From NCBI GenBank assembly GCA_036504155.1, contig DASXVQ010000161.1, forward strand, positions 1 through 64,000: a stretch of DNA of 64,000 bases. The letters run 5' to 3'. Below the pieces are notes generated by a model. That model saw nothing but the letters and a program-made list of their open reading frames with translations. It searched no databases and was not told the DNA's origin. This document shows positions 45,219-54,329 of the stretch, piece after piece. Position 1 is the first letter of the stretch, and each line of letters starts with the position of its first letter. A program made the translations under genes and the position numbers. Source of the stretch: JACRCT01 sp036504155. Lineage in GTDB: Bacteria; Myxococcota; Myxococcia; Myxococcales; UBA5297.

Positions 45219-46052
45219 TTAGAGCGGCTCGCACATCCCGCGGATCTCGTTGCAGACCATGGTCGCGGGCGGGCACGGGTCGGCCCCGATGTCGCAGGCC
45301 GCGCTGCACAGCCCACCGAGGCACCGGCCGAAGGTGCACTCCAGCTCGGTGGCGCAGGCCGTCCCGACGGCCCCGGTCCCGCGCGCGCCGACGGCGCAGC
45401 ACAGCACCTCCGCGGCCACGGTGCCCTTGTTCTCGCAGCGCTCATTGGCCAGGCAGTTGTCGTTGTAGAAGCACTGGTCGAGGCTGATCTGCGCGCAGCT
45501 CGCCGGGGGCGCGTTGGCGTCGCGCGGGTAGCACCACTTGAAGAAGCCGCTGCACTTCATCCAGTTCGAGCATTCGAGGTCCGACTCGCAGTAGCCGGAG
45601 CAGAACTTCGCGCCGTCGTCGCGGACCTCGCAGCGGCCGAACGCGCACTCGGAGTCGGCGGTGCAGGTGGAGCCCTCGGTCTTCGACCCGCGGGCTCCGG
45701 CCACGCAGCAGCGGAGCACGCCGGTGTCGTCGAAGCTCTTGCACAGCTCGATCGCGGCGCAGGTCTCGTTCGAGAAGCAGCTGTCCGCGGGGATGTCCGA
45801 GCAGGCGGTGATCGGGCCGGCATCCACGGACGCCCCGGCGTCGGGCTTCGCGGCCGAAGCGTCCGCGGCCGAGACGGAGGCATCGCCGCCCGCCGTCGAG
45901 GCATCGGAGCCCGGAGGCAGGGAGCCGTCGAAGGCCTGGGCCGCGGCGTCGGGCCGGTGGGTCGCGCCCGCGTCTGGAGTCTCGGCGGGGCCGGGGCCCG
46001 GGCAGGCGGCGAGCGAAGCGGCGAGGAACATGGAGGGAAGGACGAGACGCAC
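45219..46052 (-). CDS. Cys-rich lipoprotein with duplicated module
   Basis: The protein has 277 residues from a GTG at 46052 (CGGAGCC upstream); an ATG at 46031 would shorten the leader. The leader MRLVLPSMFLAASLAACPG has lipobox LAAC. A spacer rich in Asp, Ala and Gly follows (residues about 25-95), typical of myxobacterial surface lipoproteins. Two copies of a Cys module come next: SCFSNETCAAIELC with SECAFGRCEV, and QCFYNDNCLANERC with LECTFGRCLGG; each holds about ten Cys and ends in a CxxxC pair. Disulfide-rich surface protein; ligand unknown. Confidence 0.8.
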   Translation of the reverse strand: MRLVLPSMFLAASLAACPGPGPAETPDAGATHRPDAAAQAFDGSLPPGSDASTAGGDASVSAADASAAKPDAGASVDAGPITACSDIPADSCFSNETCAAIELCKSFDDTGVLRCCVAGARGSKTEGSTCTADSECAFGRCEVRDDGAKFCSGYCESDLECSNWMKCSGFFKWCYPRDANAPPASCAQISLDQCFYNDNCLANERCENKGTVAAEVLCCAVGARGTGAVGTACATELECTFGRCLGGLCSAACDIGADPCPPATMVCNEIRGMCEPL

Positions 46053-46128
46053 GGGGCTGGGCTCCGGGGAATGAGGGTCGAGATGCGAGGATCCTGTACT
46101 CGGCGCGGCCAGACAAGGCCGTAATCGG

Positions 46129-46493
46129 CTACTTCCAGTACCGCACCCAATCCACGCGCAGGTCCTCGGGGTACAGCGCCGGGTCCGGAGCCTCGCCGCC
46201 GCCCTCGGGCCAGGCGCCGCCGATGGCGTAGTTGAGGAGGACGTAGAACTCGTCCTGGAACGGGTGGAAGCCGTCGAAGACATGAACTGGTTCTCGAGGA
46301 TGGGGCGCCCCGGGCCCGCGTCGGCGCCCGCCTGCCCCGCCGCGTCCACGCCTGCATCCTCGCTTGGCGACGCGGCGTCCGACGGCTCGCTCGCGTCTTG
46401 GCCAGCCGGCAGCGGCAGCATCTCGACCGAGCATCCGCCGAGCAGGACCAGCACCGAGGCGAGGAAAGCAACTCTCGAAGTCGTTCTCGGCAT
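46129..46493 (-). pseudogene. Remnant of a lipoprotein GH16 glycoside hydrolase
   Basis: The minus strand starts at ATG 46493 with a lipoprotein leader (RVAFLASVLVLLGGCSVE) and a Ser/Asp/Ala-rich spacer, reaching GRPILENQF. A change of frame then gives FDGFHPFQDEFYVLLNYAIG and YPEDLRVDWVRYWK to the stop at 46129. That tail is the C-terminal beta-strand region of GH16 (laminarinase/beta-glucanase) enzymes. The catalytic centre (ExDxxE) and some 200 residues are missing, so an internal deletion with a frameshift has removed the enzyme core. Confidence 0.65.
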
Positions 46494-46633
46494 CCGAGCG
46501 CGCCGTCGGCCGCAAGAGCTTCGAGCATGGGAGCGCCGTCCGGCTCGCCGCCTCTGGTGGGGCACGGGGGCGTCGCTGCGAAGGCCCTCGACCTACCGTT
46601 GAAGCGCTCGGTTCTCAAGCGAGGAGAGGGCTC

Positions 46634-47356
46634 ATGGCGCACGTGAACGGACAGGGACATCGGCGTTGGCAGGGGGCCTTGGCGGCCGGGCTCCTGGCCG
46701 TCGCGGGCACGCAGTCGGCCTGCGGCAGCGGGGGCTCGCAGACCGACTCCGCCGCGCTCTCGGCGGGCGAGACGGCGGCGGCGGCCCGGGCCCTGGCGAT
46801 ATCCGAGGCCGAGATCGCCCGGCGGGCCCGGGTGCTCCTGTCCAACCCGAGGGCCCTCGCCTACGTCGAGGCCCTGGCCTCGAACTTCGAGTCGGCCAGT
46901 GCGGCGATCGAAGCCGCGGCCGCGCAGCTCGGAGTCGCGCTCACCCCCGGCCAGACGAGCCGGATCATCGACGCCTACCTGGATGCGCGCAGGGCCTGGC
47001 TGGACGCCGGCGTCGGCTCCGACGCCGCGTTCTTCGCCCAGCTGGCGGAGGACCTCACCTGGCTGCTCGACCTGCTCAATGAGTTGCTGACGCCCGCGAC
47101 GCCTCCACCCGAGCTGCGGGCTCCCCTCGAGAGGCTGCGCGACCTGATCGAGACCTTCCGCGACCTGGCGGACGCGCTCGCTCGCGAGTTCGGCATCATC
47201 CCGCCCGTGCCCAACGCTCCGGACGCGGGGGCCGCCGTCCACACCACCCTCCCCAGCCGGCATCCCCGCCACGACACCAGCTGGGGCCCGGGCCCGTCGC
47301 GCAACCCGGGGCAGACCGGCACCAACTTCGGCACCGCGGGGTACCAGCAGAAGTAG
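46634..47356 (+). CDS. Hypothetical lipoprotein with helical domain
   Basis: The protein has 240 residues; the ATG at 46634 follows GAGGAGAGGG. The leader (LAAGLLAVAGTQSACGSGG) ends in a plausible lipobox QSAC. Residues about 45-185 are helical (AAAARALAISEAEIARRARV, YVEALASNFESASAAIEAA, FFAQLAEDLTWLLDLLNELL), and the tail is Pro/Gly/Thr-rich. Nothing identifies a family. It is divergent from the GH16 remnant and converges on the TonB receptor gene. Confidence 0.7.
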   Translation: MAHVNGQGHRRWQGALAAGLLAVAGTQSACGSGGSQTDSAALSAGETAAAARALAISEAEIARRARVLLSNPRALAYVEALASNFESASAAIEAAAAQLGVALTPGQTSRIIDAYLDARRAWLDAGVGSDAAFFAQLAEDLTWLLDLLNELLTPATPPPELRAPLERLRDLIETFRDLADALAREFGIIPPVPNAPDAGAAVHTTLPSRHPRHDTSWGPGPSRNPGQTGTNFGTAGYQQK

Positions 47357-47370
47357 GCGGCGGCAGCGCG

Positions 47371-47400
47371 GCGGCCCGCCGCATCTTCGCGGTGGGCCGC
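47371..47400. terminator. Bidirectional hairpin between converging genes
   Basis: A near-perfect stem: GCGGCCC and CCGC on the left pair with GCGG and GGGCCGC on the right around ATCTTC. It lies between the stop codons at 47356 and 47438. There is no U-tract in either direction. Confidence 0.4.
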
Positions 47401-47437
47401 ACCCGGATCCTCCACGCCTGGACCGGACCCTCCGCGC

Positions 47438-50149
47438 CTAGAAGGCGCCCTTGGCGCCCAGGATGGGGAGGATCACCGGCAGGCCGATGCCGCTCTTCAG
47501 GAGCCCGCCTCCGCCTCGGTACAGCCCGCCGGTGTAGGTGAACGCCACGATCTCGCTCTGGAAGCTGGCGTTGAGCACGTCCAGGTAGGCGTCGAGGGTG
47601 AAGTCGTCGAAGACCCAGGTCTTGGCGACCCGCACGTCCAGGCGCAGGAACGGCGGCAGCCTGTCGGACTGGGCCTGCGACTGGGTCACCCAGGTCGGGG
47701 AGCCGAAGACCTCGCCCTCCCTCATGGTGATGGAGGTCATGGTGCCGCCCTCCGGCCTGCCGGTGTTCAGGTGGAAGACCGCCCCCACGGTCCAGCCGCG
47801 CGGCAGCTGGTAGCTGAGCACCGCGTTGAGCACGTGGGTCTGGTCGAAGGCGTAGGGCAGGTAGCCCTCGGCGACGCCGTCGGGGAAGCCCTCCGAGTCG
47901 TAGGTCCGGTAGCGCACGTAGCGGGTGCTCTGCTGCAGCGAATAGGAGAGCCAGCCGAACCAGTGGCCGCCCAGCGGGTGGCGCAGCATGACCTCCAGGC
48001 CGTAGGCCCAGCCGTGGGAGGCGACCTGGCTCTCGTCGAAGAGGGTCTCGGGGCTGGGGAACTGGTTGGACGAGATCGGGAACCCGGTCCCCGAGACCAT
48101 GCTCCCCGGGTCGAAGGGGTTGATCTCCACCGTGCGCAGGAGCGGGTTGACGTAGCCGTCGACGCAGAGCTCCAGGCCCCTGACGATCTTCCACTCGAAG
48201 CCGAGGTCCACCTGCACCGCCTCCTGCAGCCCGTAGCCGAGCCCGGCCATGTCCACCACCGGCAGCTGGATGAGCGTGGTGGGCGCCTGGTGGAAGAGCC
48301 CGGCGGCCCCCTTGAGGGTCAGCGAGTCGAGCAGCTCCTTGCGCAAGGTCAGGCGGGGCTCGAACGCGGCGTGCTCGACGCCGGGCACGAGGTGGAACAC
48401 GTCGGCGCGCGCGCCCGGCACCACGGTCCAGCCGGCGCCGCGGAAGACCAGCTGCATCCAGCCGCCCGAGAACGTCCCCACCGCCAGGGGCTGGTCGATG
48501 CTCACCCGCGGCATCGGCGACACCGGCCCGCCGTCGGCGCCCAGCACGACCCGCGTGGCGCGGTGGTCCACGTCGCCGCCGAGCTGCAGCTCGAAGTACC
48601 GGTTGATCTCCAGCGACCAGCTCGCCCGGGCCGCCCAGGAGTCCTCGCCCAGCTTGAAGTCGGTCTGGGCCTCGCCGTAGGCCTGGGAGTGGAAGCCCAG
48701 GTCGTCGCGGCCCCAGGTGCCGCCGACCTCCAGCAGCCCCCCCAGCATCCGGCGCTGCCAGCGCGCGTCGACGCGGTGGAAGGAGACGGCCTGCATGGCC
48801 GTGGCCACCGACGGGTCCTGCGACTGCGTCCCCACCCGGTCGCTGCTGCCGAAGGCGAACAGGCGCAGCTTGCCGCCGAGCAGCCTCTGCTCGACCCGCC
48901 CCTGGTAGTCCCAGAAGTCCAGCACGTAGCGGGCGTCCTGCGGCCCGGCGCCGGCGTTGGCCATCAACCCGAGCAGCGCCGGCGTGTAGCTGTACCGGCC
49001 GGAGACGGTGATGTCCGTGCCGGTCGCCGCGATGGGCACCTCGACGAAGCCGCCCGTGTTGATGAGGTCGGCGTAGACGCTGCCGTGCACCCGGCCCTCC
49101 TTCGGCCCGGCGGTCCGCCCATCGATGACCCCGCCCAGCAGGCGCCCGTACCGGGGCGGCGGCGCCCCGGGGTAGAAGTCCAGGCCGTCGATGAGGTCGG
49201 GGTGGACGACGGCGGGGCCCAGGAACAGGTGGAAGAGGATGGGCACCCGCACGCCGTCGAGGAAGTAGCCGGTGGAGGCGGGCGAGGCGCCGCGCACCAC
49301 CGGGTAGGCGACCCCCGAGAGCATCCCCGAGACACCGGGCATGAGCATGACCACGCGGAAGGGGTCGCCCATGGTCCCGGGCACCTCGCGCAGCTCCGCC
49401 GACTCGAGCGAGACCCGGGCCACCTCGGTGCGCGGCCTCTCGGCGCGGACGATCGTCTCGTAGGGGTTCACGCGGACCGGGTCCAGCGCGTAGACGACCC
49501 GCACCTGCTCGCCCGGCTTCACCTGCTCGCGGAAGCGGCCCGGCAAGAAGCCCGGCGACCGCACGGTCACCATCACCTCCGCGCCGGCGGCCACCTCGAG
49601 CCGGAAGCGCCCCTCGGCGTCGCAGCGCACCGCCGAACCCGCCTCGGCGGCGACCCAGGCCTCGGGGATGGGGTTGCGGTTGCCGCGCGAGCGGACGGCC
49701 CCCTCGAGCCTGCCGGTGGGCACTGGGGCCGGGGCCGGCTGCGGCGCGGGGGCGGGCGCCGGCGCGGCCGGGAGGACGGGTGCCAGGAAGCGGTAGACGA
49801 AGCGAATGCGCACCGGCACCGGCTTGCCGTCGAGCCGGGCGGGCTCGAAGAGCAGCCGGGGAACGGCGGCGATCGCCGCGGCCTCGAACGCGGGATCGGA
49901 GGACGACAGGACCTTCCACTCGGAGACCGCGCCGTCCTCGGCGACGAGGATCTCCAGCTCCACCTCCCCGTCCCTGGGGGCCGCCTTGAGCGCCTCGGGG
50001 TAGAGCGCCGGGGAATCGGACAGGAGCTTGGGCGGGACGAGCTGGGCGGGGAGGGCCGCGTTCCCCGTCCCCGTCTCGGCCGCATGCGCCGCCCCGACCA
50101 GGGCGGCCACCGTCGCCCCCACCGCCAGCCCCCGCGCGAGAGTCCCCAC
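47438..50149 (-). CDS. TonB C-terminal domain fused to a TonB-dependent receptor
   Basis: The protein has 903 residues from a GTG at 50149 (AGGGGGGCGAAG upstream), giving a clean signal peptide (RGLAVGATVAALVGAAHA). An ATG at 50215 is the alternative without a ribosome site. Residues about 25-120 are a TonB C-terminal domain (YPEALKAAPRDGEVELEILV, FEAAAIAAVPRLLFEPARLD). A Pro/Ala linker and a carboxypeptidase-regulatory-like beta domain follow (AVRSRGNRNPIPEAWVAAEA). The plug is at about 230-340 (ELREVPGTMGDPFRVVMLMP, VVRGASPASTGYFLDG) and then a 22-strand-type barrel ends with a terminal Phe. Such fusions occur in Myxococcota; substrate unknown, and no siderophore or glycan genes lie nearby. 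Confidence 0.85.
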   Translation of the reverse strand: MGTLARGLAVGATVAALVGAAHAAETGTGNAALPAQLVPPKLLSDSPALYPEALKAAPRDGEVELEILVAEDGAVSEWKVLSSSDPAFEAAAIAAVPRLLFEPARLDGKPVPVRIRFVYRFLAPVLPAAPAPAPAPQPAPAPVPTGRLEGAVRSRGNRNPIPEAWVAAEAGSAVRCDAEGRFRLEVAAGAEVMVTVRSPGFLPGRFREQVKPGEQVRVVYALDPVRVNPYETIVRAERPRTEVARVSLESAELREVPGTMGDPFRVVMLMPGVSGMLSGVAYPVVRGASPASTGYFLDGVRVPILFHLFLGPAVVHPDLIDGLDFYPGAPPPRYGRLLGGVIDGRTAGPKEGRVHGSVYADLINTGGFVEVPIAATGTDITVSGRYSYTPALLGLMANAGAGPQDARYVLDFWDYQGRVEQRLLGGKLRLFAFGSSDRVGTQSQDPSVATAMQAVSFHRVDARWQRRMLGGLLEVGGTWGRDDLGFHSQAYGEAQTDFKLGEDSWAARASWSLEINRYFELQLGGDVDHRATRVVLGADGGPVSPMPRVSIDQPLAVGTFSGGWMQLVFRGAGWTVVPGARADVFHLVPGVEHAAFEPRLTLRKELLDSLTLKGAAGLFHQAPTTLIQLPVVDMAGLGYGLQEAVQVDLGFEWKIVRGLELCVDGYVNPLLRTVEINPFDPGSMVSGTGFPISSNQFPSPETLFDESQVASHGWAYGLEVMLRHPLGGHWFGWLSYSLQQSTRYVRYRTYDSEGFPDGVAEGYLPYAFDQTHVLNAVLSYQLPRGWTVGAVFHLNTGRPEGGTMTSITMREGEVFGSPTWVTQSQAQSDRLPPFLRLDVRVAKTWVFDDFTLDAYLDVLNASFQSEIVAFTYTGGLYRGGGGLLKSGIGLPVILPILGAKGAF

Positions 50150-50320
50150 CTTCGCCCCCCTGCCGGGGACGCCCTTCCCGCCCACCCGCGCAGCACGTCC
50201 TCGCTCGGCAGGCATTGAATCAGGCGACGGCGCGCTAGCGAGGCAAGCACCCGACCGCGCGCCCGCCGCATGGCGCCGCAGCGGGGCGCCTCACCATTGG
50301 AGGAGGAGGTCCTCCCGTCC

Positions 50321-51286
50321 ATGTCCCCCACCCGCCCTTCACCGACCCGCTCGCCGCTGCCCCCGGCCGACGCGCGCACCACCCTGGCCCCGATGGTCGA
50401 GTCCTTGGGAGCGGCCTGCGAGGAGCTGGTCGGCGGCTTCCCATCCGCGGGCCTGCGGCACGAGTTCCCGTCGCGGCAGGCCGTGGTGCAGCTGGTCGAG
50501 GAGCTGCGCTCGGTGCTCTTCCCGGGCTACTTCGGGCCCTCGGAGCTGACGCGCGAGAGCGTGCGCTACCACCTCGGGTCGACCCTCGACCGCGCCTTCC
50601 ACAGCCTGCGCGAGCAGGTGAAGCGCGGCCTGTGCGCGGTGTGCCCCGAGGCCGATCCCGCGCGCTGCGCCGACTGCGAGGCGCGTTCGCACGAGATCGC
50701 GCGGGGGTTCGTCGAGGCCCTGCCCGCGGTGCGCCGCGTGCTGGCCACCGACGCCCAGGCGGCCTTCGAGGGCGACCCGGCGGCGACCAGCCCGGACGAG
50801 GCCATCTTCTGCTACCCGGGCATGCTGGCGGTCACCAACTACCGGCTCGCCCACCAGCTGCACGTGCGCGGCGTCCCGCTGCTGCCGCGGCTGATCACCG
50901 AGCACGCGCACTCCATCACCGGCATCGACATCCACCCCGGCGCGGTCATCGGCGAGCGCTTCTTCATCGACCACGGCACCGGGGTGGTCATCGGCGAGAC
51001 CTGCATCCTGGGGCGCAACGTGCGGCTCTACCAGGGCGTGACCCTGGGGGCGAAGAGCTTCCCGATGGACGAGCAGGGCCACCCGATCAAGGGCATCCCC
51101 CGCCACCCGCTGGTGGAGGACGACGTGACCATCTACGCCGGGGCGACCATCCTCGGCCGGGTGACCATCGGGAAAGGCTCGACGATCGGCGGCAACGTGT
51201 GGCTGACTCGCAGCGTCCCGGCCGGCAGCTCCATCACCCAGGCGCAAGTGCGCACCGAGCGCTATGACCAGGGGGCGGGGATTTGA
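50321..51286 (+). CDS. cysE: Serine O-acetyltransferase (EpsC/CysE type)
   Basis: The protein has 321 residues from the ATG at 50321; an ATG at 50270 has no ribosome site. A helical N-terminal domain is followed by a left-handed beta-helix of hexapeptide repeats: YRLAHQLHVRGVPLLPRL, ITGIDIHPGAVIGERFFIDH with the catalytic His/Asp region, GTGVVIGETCILGRNVRLYQ and GVTLGAKSFP. It acetylates serine for cysteine synthesis. No cysteine synthase gene is next to it. The mRNA just before the start can fold: GGAGGA (50299-50304) pairs with TCCTCC (50310-50315). Confidence 0.92.
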   Translation: MSPTRPSPTRSPLPPADARTTLAPMVESLGAACEELVGGFPSAGLRHEFPSRQAVVQLVEELRSVLFPGYFGPSELTRESVRYHLGSTLDRAFHSLREQVKRGLCAVCPEADPARCADCEARSHEIARGFVEALPAVRRVLATDAQAAFEGDPAATSPDEAIFCYPGMLAVTNYRLAHQLHVRGVPLLPRLITEHAHSITGIDIHPGAVIGERFFIDHGTGVVIGETCILGRNVRLYQGVTLGAKSFPMDEQGHPIKGIPRHPLVEDDVTIYAGATILGRVTIGKGSTIGGNVWLTRSVPAGSSITQAQVRTERYDQGAGI

Positions 51287-51301
51287 GGGAGCGAACGACC
51301 G

Positions 51302-51934
51302 ATGTACCGACAGCCGCCCGTGCCGCCCCAACCCTCCGGCCCGATGACCCGGGCGCCGGACGGCTCGTTCGTGTTCCAGAACCTCGAGCCCAAACACCGG
51401 CCGAAGGCGACCTGGGCGCTGACCTTCACGATCGTCGTGGCGTCCGTCCTCGGCGAAGAGTTCCCCGCCCTGAAGGAGCAGTTCGACATCCTGCCTTCGG
51501 CGGTCCGGGCGGGCGAATGGTGGCGCCTGGTCACCGGCGCGCTCCTCCACGGCGGCTACCTGCACCTGGCGGCGAACGCCTACTTCGGGTGGAGCATCGG
51601 CGCCCGCGTCGAGCGGTACATCGGGGCCTGGCGGCTGCTCGTCATCACCGCGGTGGCGATGCTCGCCTCGGGCCTGGCGGTGACGTTCTTCAGCGAGATT
51701 CCGGCGGTGGGGTTCTCCGGAGTGCTCTACGGCTGGCTCGCGAGCTGGCTCGCCTTCCACCTCACCCCGCGCTTCCCGGGCCTGCGGCTGTCCGGGCCGC
51801 AGCGCTCGGCCTACCTGCAGCTGCTCGGGGCGAACCTGCTGCTCTCGCTGCTGCCAGGCATCTCCCTGCTGGCGCATGCGGGCGGCTTCGTGGCCGGTTT
51901 CGCGGCGGCGTACGTGCTCGGACAGAAGCGGTGA
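51302..51934 (+). CDS. Rhomboid-family intramembrane serine protease
   Basis: The protein has 210 residues from the ATG at 51302, 15 bp after cysE, so probably co-transcribed. Six membrane helices are likely. Family marks are LLHGGYLHLAANAYFGWSIG (the HxxxN motif), VGFSGVLYGWLASW with the catalytic serine of GxSG, and LLAHAGGFVAGFAAAYVL with the catalytic histidine. All catalytic elements are present, so it should cleave transmembrane substrates. The N-terminus is Pro-rich and cytoplasmic, without a zinc ribbon. Confidence 0.9.
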   Translation: MYRQPPVPPQPSGPMTRAPDGSFVFQNLEPKHRPKATWALTFTIVVASVLGEEFPALKEQFDILPSAVRAGEWWRLVTGALLHGGYLHLAANAYFGWSIGARVERYIGAWRLLVITAVAMLASGLAVTFFSEIPAVGFSGVLYGWLASWLAFHLTPRFPGLRLSGPQRSAYLQLLGANLLLSLLPGISLLAHAGGFVAGFAAAYVLGQKR

Positions 51935-51937
51935 GGA

Positions 51938-53245
51938 TCAGGGCGGCGGGCTGCCAGTCCGCTTCACCCTCACCTGCTTGACCCGCCGCTCGCTGCGCTC
52001 GGTGACCGTGAACTCGAACCCGTGCGCCGTGAAGGCCTGCCCGACCTGAGGGATGGCGCCCGCCAGGTGCGTGACCAGGCCGCCGACGGTGTCGAAGTCC
52101 TGGTCCGGCACCTCGGCGTCGAAGGCGCGGTTGAACTCGCGGATGGGCAGGTGGGCCTGGACCAGCGCCGTCCCGCCCGGCTCCTGGCGGACGTCTTCGC
52201 TCACCGGCGCGTCCTCGCTGAAAAGGTCCCCGACGATCTCCTCCACCAGGTCCTCGGTGGTGACGATGCCGGCGGTCCCTCCGTACTCGTCGACGGCGAC
52301 GGCCATGTGCTCCCGCCGCTTCTGGAGCGTGCGGAGGAGCTCGATGGCACGCATGGAGGAGGGCACGAAGAACGCGGGACGCACGATGTCCTGCAGGACG
52401 ATCAGCTTCTCCTCGGCGACGAAGGCGATGACGTCCTTGGCCGTGATGTAGCCGACCACCTTGTCGAGGTTGCCGTCGACCACCGGCATCCGGGTGTGCC
52501 CCTCCTCGAGCAGCACCCGGCGGATCTCGTCCGGGGCCGCCTCGAGGTCGACCGAGACGACCCGCCGCCGCGGGATGAGCACGTCGGCCACGGTCAGCTC
52601 GCCGAAGTCCACCGCGCGCTCGATGATCTCCGCGCCCCGCTTCTCGATGGCACCCGACTCCGCCGCCTCGCCGATGAGCAGCTTGATCTCCTCGGCGGTC
52701 AGCCGCGACTCGGTGAAGGTGGTGCGGTCCCTGAACGGCTTGAGGACGACGTTCGCGGCGCCGGTGAGCAACCAGACGGCGGGCCGCATCAGCGCGCCCA
52801 GCCGCAGCAGCCACCGGGCCATCGCCAGCGCCCAGGGCTCGGCGTAGCGCAGCGCCAGCGACTTGGGGATCAGCTCGCCCAAGAGGATCGAGACGAACGT
52901 GAAGCCGAGGACCACGGTCCCCAGGGCGATCTGCTCGGCGGCTCCCGCCACGAAGGCGACCGGCGCAGCCCTGAGCACACCCGCCAGGGGCTCGGCCAAC
53001 GAGGCGCCGCCGATGGCCGCGCCCAGGGCCCCGACCAGGTTGATGCCGATCTGGATGGTGGCCAGGAAGCGCTCGGTGTCGCCGTGCAGCTTCTCCACCG
53101 CCAGGGCGCGCCGGTTGCCCTCATCCACCAGCTGGCGAATGCGCGACCGACGGACCGAGACCACGCTGATCTCCGCCGCGGCGAACAGGCCGTTGGCGAG
53201 CACCAGCAGCAGCATCAGCAGCAGGATCTGGAGCAGGTCCCACAC
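51938..53245 (-). CDS. CNNM/CBS/CorC_HlyC-type membrane protein
   Basis: The protein has 435 residues. The frame is open far upstream without natural sequence, and a GTG at 53245 (TAGGGACTTC upstream) begins the first helix. Order: DUF21/CNNM membrane domain (LLLMLLLVLANGLFAAAEIS, VSVRRSRIRQLVDEGN, GFTFVSILLGELIPKSLALR), a CBS pair at about 205-325 (DVLIPRRRVVSVDLEAAPDE, EHMAVAVDEYGGTAGIVTTE), then the CorC_HlyC domain (GLVTHLAGAIPQVGQAF). The family is linked to magnesium and cobalt efflux or transport regulation. Divergent from nadA, which shares an 84-bp promoter region. Confidence 0.9.
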   Translation of the reverse strand: MWDLLQILLLMLLLVLANGLFAAAEISVVSVRRSRIRQLVDEGNRRALAVEKLHGDTERFLATIQIGINLVGALGAAIGGASLAEPLAGVLRAAPVAFVAGAAEQIALGTVVLGFTFVSILLGELIPKSLALRYAEPWALAMARWLLRLGALMRPAVWLLTGAANVVLKPFRDRTTFTESRLTAEEIKLLIGEAAESGAIEKRGAEIIERAVDFGELTVADVLIPRRRVVSVDLEAAPDEIRRVLLEEGHTRMPVVDGNLDKVVGYITAKDVIAFVAEEKLIVLQDIVRPAFFVPSSMRAIELLRTLQKRREHMAVAVDEYGGTAGIVTTEDLVEEIVGDLFSEDAPVSEDVRQEPGGTALVQAHLPIREFNRAFDAEVPDQDFDTVGGLVTHLAGAIPQVGQAFTAHGFEFTVTERSERRVKQVRVKRTGSPPP

Positions 53246-53329
53246 GATGGAGAAGTCCCTACCAGCCGGGGGAGGTCGCGGCGACGGCGGCGGCCCCGGC
53301 CGACGACCGCGTGTTAGATTGAGCGCGCC

Positions 53330-54295
53330 ATGACTTCGGACCCCTTCGAGTTCGCGCTGCGCTCCATCGACCCCAAGCTGGACCTCTTCGAGGAGATCCC
53401 GCGGCTCAAGAAGGAGCTCAACGCGGTCATCCTGGCGCACTACTACCAGCACGGAGAGGTGCAGGACCTCGCCGACTTCGTGGGCGACAGCCTGGCGCTG
53501 GCCCAGCAGGCCGCCAAGACCCAGGCCGACGTCATCGTCTTCTGCGGCGTCCACTTCATGGCCGAGACCGCGAAGATCCTGAACCCCCAACGCCAGGTGC
53601 TGCTGCCCGACCTCGCCGCCGGATGCTCGCTGGCCGACCGCTGCCCGCCCGACCAGTTCAAGGCCTTCCTCGACAAGCACCCGGGCCACTTCGTGGTCAC
53701 CTACGTCAACTCCTCGGCGGCGGTGAAGGCCATGAGCGACGTCATCTGCACCTCGTCGAACGCGGTGCAGATCGTCAAGCGCATCCCGGCGGACAAGCCG
53801 ATCATCTTCGCCCCCGACCAGCACCTGGGCCGCTTCGTCATGAAGCAGACCGGGCGGGAGATGGTCCTCTGGCCCGGCTCCTGCCAGGTCCACGAGATCT
53901 TCAGCGAGAAGAAGCTGGTGCAGCTCAAGGTCCGCTACCCCGAGGCCGACGTCGTCGCCCACCCGGAGTGCGAGGAGCGCGTGCTCGCCCACGCCGACTA
54001 CGTCGGCTCGACCAAGGGCATCCTCGACTACGTGGGCAAGAGCCCCAAGAAGCAGTTCATCGTCGTGACCGAGCCGGGCATCCTCCACCAGATGAGCAAG
54101 GCGTCGCCGAACAAGGAGTTCATCCCCGCCCCGCCCGACGCCGAGTGCGCCTGCAACGAGTGCCCGCACATGAAGCTCAACACCATCGAGAAGCTCTACC
54201 TGTGCATGCGCGACCGCAAGCCCGAGCTGACGCTGCCCGAGGACCTGCGGGTCAAGTCGCTGGCGCCGCTGACGCGCATGCTGGAGTGGAGCTGA
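53330..54295 (+). CDS. nadA: Quinolinate synthase
   Basis: The protein has 321 residues, starting at the ATG at 53330. NadA condenses iminoaspartate with dihydroxyacetone phosphate to quinolinate for NAD synthesis, using a [4Fe-4S] cluster. The motifs AHYYQHGEVQDLADFVGDSL, FCGVHFMAETAKIL, AAGCSLADRC, WPGSCQVHE and CACNECPHMKLNTIEKLYL are all present; the last three supply the cluster cysteines. nadB and nadC are not in the window. The TagJ-like gene follows 34 bp on and could be co-transcribed. Confidence 0.96.
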   Translation: MTSDPFEFALRSIDPKLDLFEEIPRLKKELNAVILAHYYQHGEVQDLADFVGDSLALAQQAAKTQADVIVFCGVHFMAETAKILNPQRQVLLPDLAAGCSLADRCPPDQFKAFLDKHPGHFVVTYVNSSAAVKAMSDVICTSSNAVQIVKRIPADKPIIFAPDQHLGRFVMKQTGREMVLWPGSCQVHEIFSEKKLVQLKVRYPEADVVAHPECEERVLAHADYVGSTKGILDYVGKSPKKQFIVVTEPGILHQMSKASPNKEFIPAPPDAECACNECPHMKLNTIEKLYLCMRDRKPELTLPEDLRVKSLAPLTRMLEWS

Positions 54296-54329
54296 ACCGA
54301 ACCGCTTTGCGCTCCCCAGCGGAGGGGCC

